DNA from: Gracilaria caudata
Lineage: Eukaryota > Rhodophyta > Florideophyceae > Gracilariales > Gracilariaceae
DNA length: 64,000 bases
Assembly: GCA_030374735.1 (NCBI GenBank)
Contig: JASCIV010000006.1
Span: 38,600-102,599, forward strand
Direction: 5' to 3'
The position numbers and the translations under genes are program-made. This document shows positions 61,246-64,000 of this stretch, in pieces (position 1 is the stretch's first letter; each line of letters begins with the position of its first letter). Under the pieces are notes generated by a model. The model worked only from the letters and a program-made list of their open reading frames with translations. It searched no databases and was not told the origin of the DNA.

Positions 61246-62412
61246 ATGGAGCTGCCCAGATGGTCTTCGACAAAGGTTTTGCGACTAGTCCTCGTCCTTT
61301 TCCTCGTTTCGTTGCACTTCTCTTCAACAACTGCGACCAACGCCACAATCTCTCCGTCTAATTGCCCTGGTTTAGACAGATGCCTGCGAAACCTTGAAGA
61401 CGGACAACCGTGTGGCGTCCTGCCGGTTCCGCCGCAGGCTCGTCTGCCATCCATTCCGCCTGGTACATTCATTCTCGAGAAGCTTCGTCCTGGAATTTGG
61501 GCATATGACGATACAACGTATAATGCGCTCATGCTTTACCGTGCAGGTCGTCTTGTCCTTGTTGATTTTCCAGACTCTGGTAATTCAAACACCCAGAATG
61601 GAACTGGCACTCTACTTACGGACGCGATTTTGGATATCTTAGGGGGCAGCAAACCACGTGTGATAGATATGGTATACTCTCATGACCATTTCGATCATAT
61701 TGGTGCCGCCAAGAGGGTCTACGACTTTTTGAGGGATGAGTATCCCGAAGCATTCATAAGGATATGGGGAACCTATGTGGCCAGGCGCACAATTAAGAAT
61801 TCTGACACTAACCGAGCAGTTCTACCCACTGTGATTGTTGGAAGATATCCTCGTTCCATTTACATGGGTGATGGGATGCGAGTGAAGCTCCTTCCCATAG
61901 GCGGACACTCTGGTCGTGACTTAGCGGTATATATCCCACCCTCACGTGGACAACAGGGAGTTGTGATGTACGTCGACGTCATTTTCCCCAAATGGGCGCC
62001 ATTCGTTAACTTTGCAGTAACAGAGGATTTGACGGAATACGTGCGAGCGCACAAGTTTATAATGAAGCTCAACTTCGGAACGTTCCTTGGCGGACATGTA
62101 CTGCTGGGAACGAAGGAAGACGTGCAAACCAGCTTGGAGTTTACGCAGGATGTTATCGATGCTGCTCGAAAGAGCGTGCAGATGAGCTCTGCGGAAGACT
62201 TTCAGAGAGCAGGATTGAGTCGGTTCTTCGATCCTGAAGCAGTGGAGTTTGGAAACTTTTGGTATATAACTGTTGACGTAGTTCGAAGGGTTCAGACGGA
62301 CATGTGTGCACGTATGGTTTTGGAGAAATGGGCTTGTCGACTTGGTGGACTTGGTGTGGTGATTCAGAGTCATTGCTTCACTGCTGTGACATTTATTGTA
62401 ATCGAAGATTAG
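61246..62412 (+). CDS. Secreted metallo-beta-lactamase-fold hydrolase (paralogue 2)
   Basis: Single exon, 388 aa from the ATG at 61246. Signal peptide LVLVLFLVSLHFSSTTA. Same metal ligands as paralogue 1: SHDHFDHIGAAK, IGGHSGRDLAVYIPPS, YVDVIFPKWAPF and LGGHVLLGT. The proteins align end to end with long identical blocks and the same cysteines (CPGLDRC, PCGV, WACRLGG, SHCF), so they are tandem duplicates. They differ most in the signal peptide and around the KNSDTNRAV segment. Both appear intact, with no stop or frameshift. Secretion and metal binding are supported by sequence; function is unknown. Confidence 0.85.
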   Translation: MELPRWSSTKVLRLVLVLFLVSLHFSSTTATNATISPSNCPGLDRCLRNLEDGQPCGVLPVPPQARLPSIPPGTFILEKLRPGIWAYDDTTYNALMLYRAGRLVLVDFPDSGNSNTQNGTGTLLTDAILDILGGSKPRVIDMVYSHDHFDHIGAAKRVYDFLRDEYPEAFIRIWGTYVARRTIKNSDTNRAVLPTVIVGRYPRSIYMGDGMRVKLLPIGGHSGRDLAVYIPPSRGQQGVVMYVDVIFPKWAPFVNFAVTEDLTEYVRAHKFIMKLNFGTFLGGHVLLGTKEDVQTSLEFTQDVIDAARKSVQMSSAEDFQRAGLSRFFDPEAVEFGNFWYITVDVVRRVQTDMCARMVLEKWACRLGGLGVVIQSHCFTAVTFIVIED

Positions 62413-62871
62413 AATTTTCGTACGAAGAGAAGTGTGTGTGTGTGTCTCTCTCCCTATTTATGGGTATCCCAGCCTAGTTGCTGATGTTTCTGAGTCATAA
62501 TTTATGACCACTGCATTCGGACAAATGACTCATAAAGGTATTAAAACGGGACTCGAAATTGACTTCAGCCCTTTGATATTTACCAAGCCCCTGTACGTAG
62601 TATCGCTGCCTCTCGACCCCGTCCTGACGCGGGTTTAAAGAAGGTCCGCCAAGGCAGAACATACAACAACAGCGCTATGCCCCACGTAGGCGGTCGAGAG
62701 AATTCACCCTTGCAGTTGTAGGTGTTTGAGGAATGCTTTTGGTCCACGTTCCTCCCTTAACCTGAGTCACGTTCGTCTCTTTGCTCAAGAGTATCATGAC
62801 ATTATGCATTCAGAATTAAAGAACGAAGAAGTATCTTATGCATGCCTCTGAACACTCCCTCTCTTAAAGGA

Positions 62872-62928
62872 TCATGTGTAAACCTTCCTCTCTACTAGAG
62901 CACGACAGAGAGGAAGGTTTACGCATGA
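62872..62928. repeat. Inverted repeat, 22-bp arms with one mismatch, 13-nt loop
   Basis: Arms 62872-62893 and 62907-62928; the inner 16 bp (from GTAAACC, ending CTCTCT) are exactly complementary. It lies 460 bases after the second MBL stop codon, so it may be a foldback remnant more than a 3'-end signal. Confidence 0.85.
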
Positions 62929-63609
62929 CCTCTTGTAACGAAATATTGTGTATTTCTGAAGTTGTATTTGTATCAAGATAACCCTTTAGTGCATATTAAG
63001 CGTTTTGTTCGAAAGAAATAGTAGGTTGTACCTGAATCAGGTGCGCTGAACCTAGCGTTCAGCTAGCTAGCTAGAGGGCTTTTGTTTACGACAATTGGGA
63101 TGGTTTGCCCTTTCATTTCAGATAATTCTTGCAAGAGCGAGCAAAGGAGAGTTCCTGATATCATAGGTACTCACCACACGTGTGCATAGGGAACGCCCTT
63201 TAAACACAAGACGCACAACGAACAATATTTACAATCCAGTTTGTGTGGTCTGTTGTAGTCAGTTCAGTACGGACGCAGTTTTACCATTTCATCTCGACAC
63301 GCCTTCGCATTCGCAGAGCACGGAGCTGGAAAAGGGATCAGGCTCGCGCAGGAGTTGGTCGCGATTTATTGGCTTGCAATAATATTGCAATAATCGTATT
63401 ACAATACATTTTCGTCAACAAACACAAATCGGTTTCGAAAACCGTGTTGTTTCATGGAGATGTGAGTATTGCTTTTCTCAGAGCAATACGACTTTGTATT
63501 GGATGAGATGGGCACAAGATCTCTGACATAACCTCAGTTGGTAGTATTGTATGAGCGACAAATTCTCCTCTCCACAAAACCACTCAGCTGCAAACTGCAC
63601 TTAGGCCAG

Positions 63610-63635
63610 TTCTCTCTCTCTCTCTCTCTCTCTCT
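63610..63635. repeat. (CT)n microsatellite
   Basis: About 13 CT units seen directly. Confidence 0.95.
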
Positions 63636-63908
63636 TTTTACGAATACGTACGTTACCTTGCTCGAATGTAGGGCTTTGCTAAAGACCCCCCAATCTACAC
63701 GACCTCTATACCGCAGCCACGAAATACAGATTAATAGATGTGCCACACACACTGTGCAAAGATAAGAAAGCATAAGATCCCTTAGGTGTTTTCAACCGCT
63801 TACTACAGTTCACATTAGAGAGTGTAACAGCAAGATTGTAAAACCGATGTGATCAATAAATGAGAACAACTATAGTTTTCTTAAAGATAAACAATGACTT
63901 TCTGGACT

Positions 63909-64000
63909 GGACCCGGGATGTCGTTAAACTCGTCCCAGCGATCGGCGCACCGACCGCTGCCCGGACTCGGGAGGTCCCTAAACTCGCATAGGTGGTCGGC
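63909..64000. repeat. Imperfect direct repeat, 54-bp spacing, cut by window edge
   Basis: 38-bp units at 63909-63946 and 63963-64000 share the core CTAAACTCG/TTAAACTCG and the end TCGGC; roughly 70-75 percent of positions match by eye. It may be the start of a longer tandem array. Confidence 0.55.

Larger units (their letters stand above)
62413..64000. other. Gene-poor right end with hairpin and simple repeats
   Basis: Holds a (GT)n(CT)n run at 62432-62452, the hairpin at 62872-62928, a CT microsatellite and the first copies of a longer direct repeat at the edge. No gene recognised. Confidence 0.5.

Noticed and set aside
1..64000. CRISPR arrays, prophage, integrons or bacterial operons
   Set aside because: Spliced nuclear genes, organelle targeting and long intergenic spaces show a eukaryotic chromosome; no regular spacer-repeat array seen.
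1..64000. tRNA, rRNA or snRNA genes
   Set aside because: No convincing cloverleaf or conserved RNA core was found by eye; a covariance-model search would settle it.

Overview
The window is nuclear DNA of a photosynthetic eukaryote with a primary plastid, most probably a red alga. Genes are monocistronic, lie on both strands, and are uninterrupted or carry one or two short introns (77-129 nt in the well-supported cases) with GTAAG/GTACG-type donors and, in several, a TACTAAC/CTAAC/CTGAC branch site. Several predicted plastid proteins begin directly with a transit peptide carrying a phenylalanine within the first few residues, with no signal peptide in front. That is typical of red algae and glaucophytes and argues against a secondary plastid. 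Golgi-type sulfotransferases also fit a red alga with sulfated wall polysaccharides. The species cannot be named from this sequence.

Layout. 1-7 kb: 5' part of a membrane sulfotransferase running off the left edge, a two-exon NDUFAF3-like complex I assembly factor, a plastid-type organophosphate antiporter, and a two-exon class I histone deacetylase. 7-17 kb: an RHD3/Sey1-like protein with a decayed P-loop, a two-exon unknown plastid protein, a PPR protein, a 2H-phosphoesterase-like protein, a three-exon beta-barrel protein, and plastid CDP-diacylglycerol synthase. 17.5-29.6 kb: a BRM/SNF2-type remodeller without bromodomain, MOCS3/UBA4, an XRCC4-like protein, and three-exon CSB/ERCC6. 31.7-34.5 kb: a three-exon kinase with EF-hands, a TKL kinase domain and ankyrin repeats. 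37.7-44.3 kb: two related C2H2 zinc-finger genes, N-myristoyltransferase, an aldo-keto reductase, and a small two-exon plastid protein. 44.8-54.1 kb: plastid ABC1 kinase, phosphoglycerate dehydrogenase, BUD23, TatB/Hcf106-like protein, and three-exon PEX12. 54.3-64 kb: a second sulfotransferase and two secreted metallo-beta-lactamase-fold paralogues in long gene-poor DNA with unusual inverted repeats.

The genes form no operon or pathway cluster. Recurrent themes are chromatin and DNA repair (HDAC, BRM, CSB, XRCC4-like), plastid function (antiporter, CdsA, ABC1K, PGDH, TatB, three small or unknown proteins), and protein or carbohydrate modification (NMT, MOCS3, sulfotransferases). The kinase carries an N-myristoylation signal and NMT is encoded 6 kb away. 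Exon joins were inferred by eye from splice signals, reading frame and family conservation. They are not transcript-confirmed.
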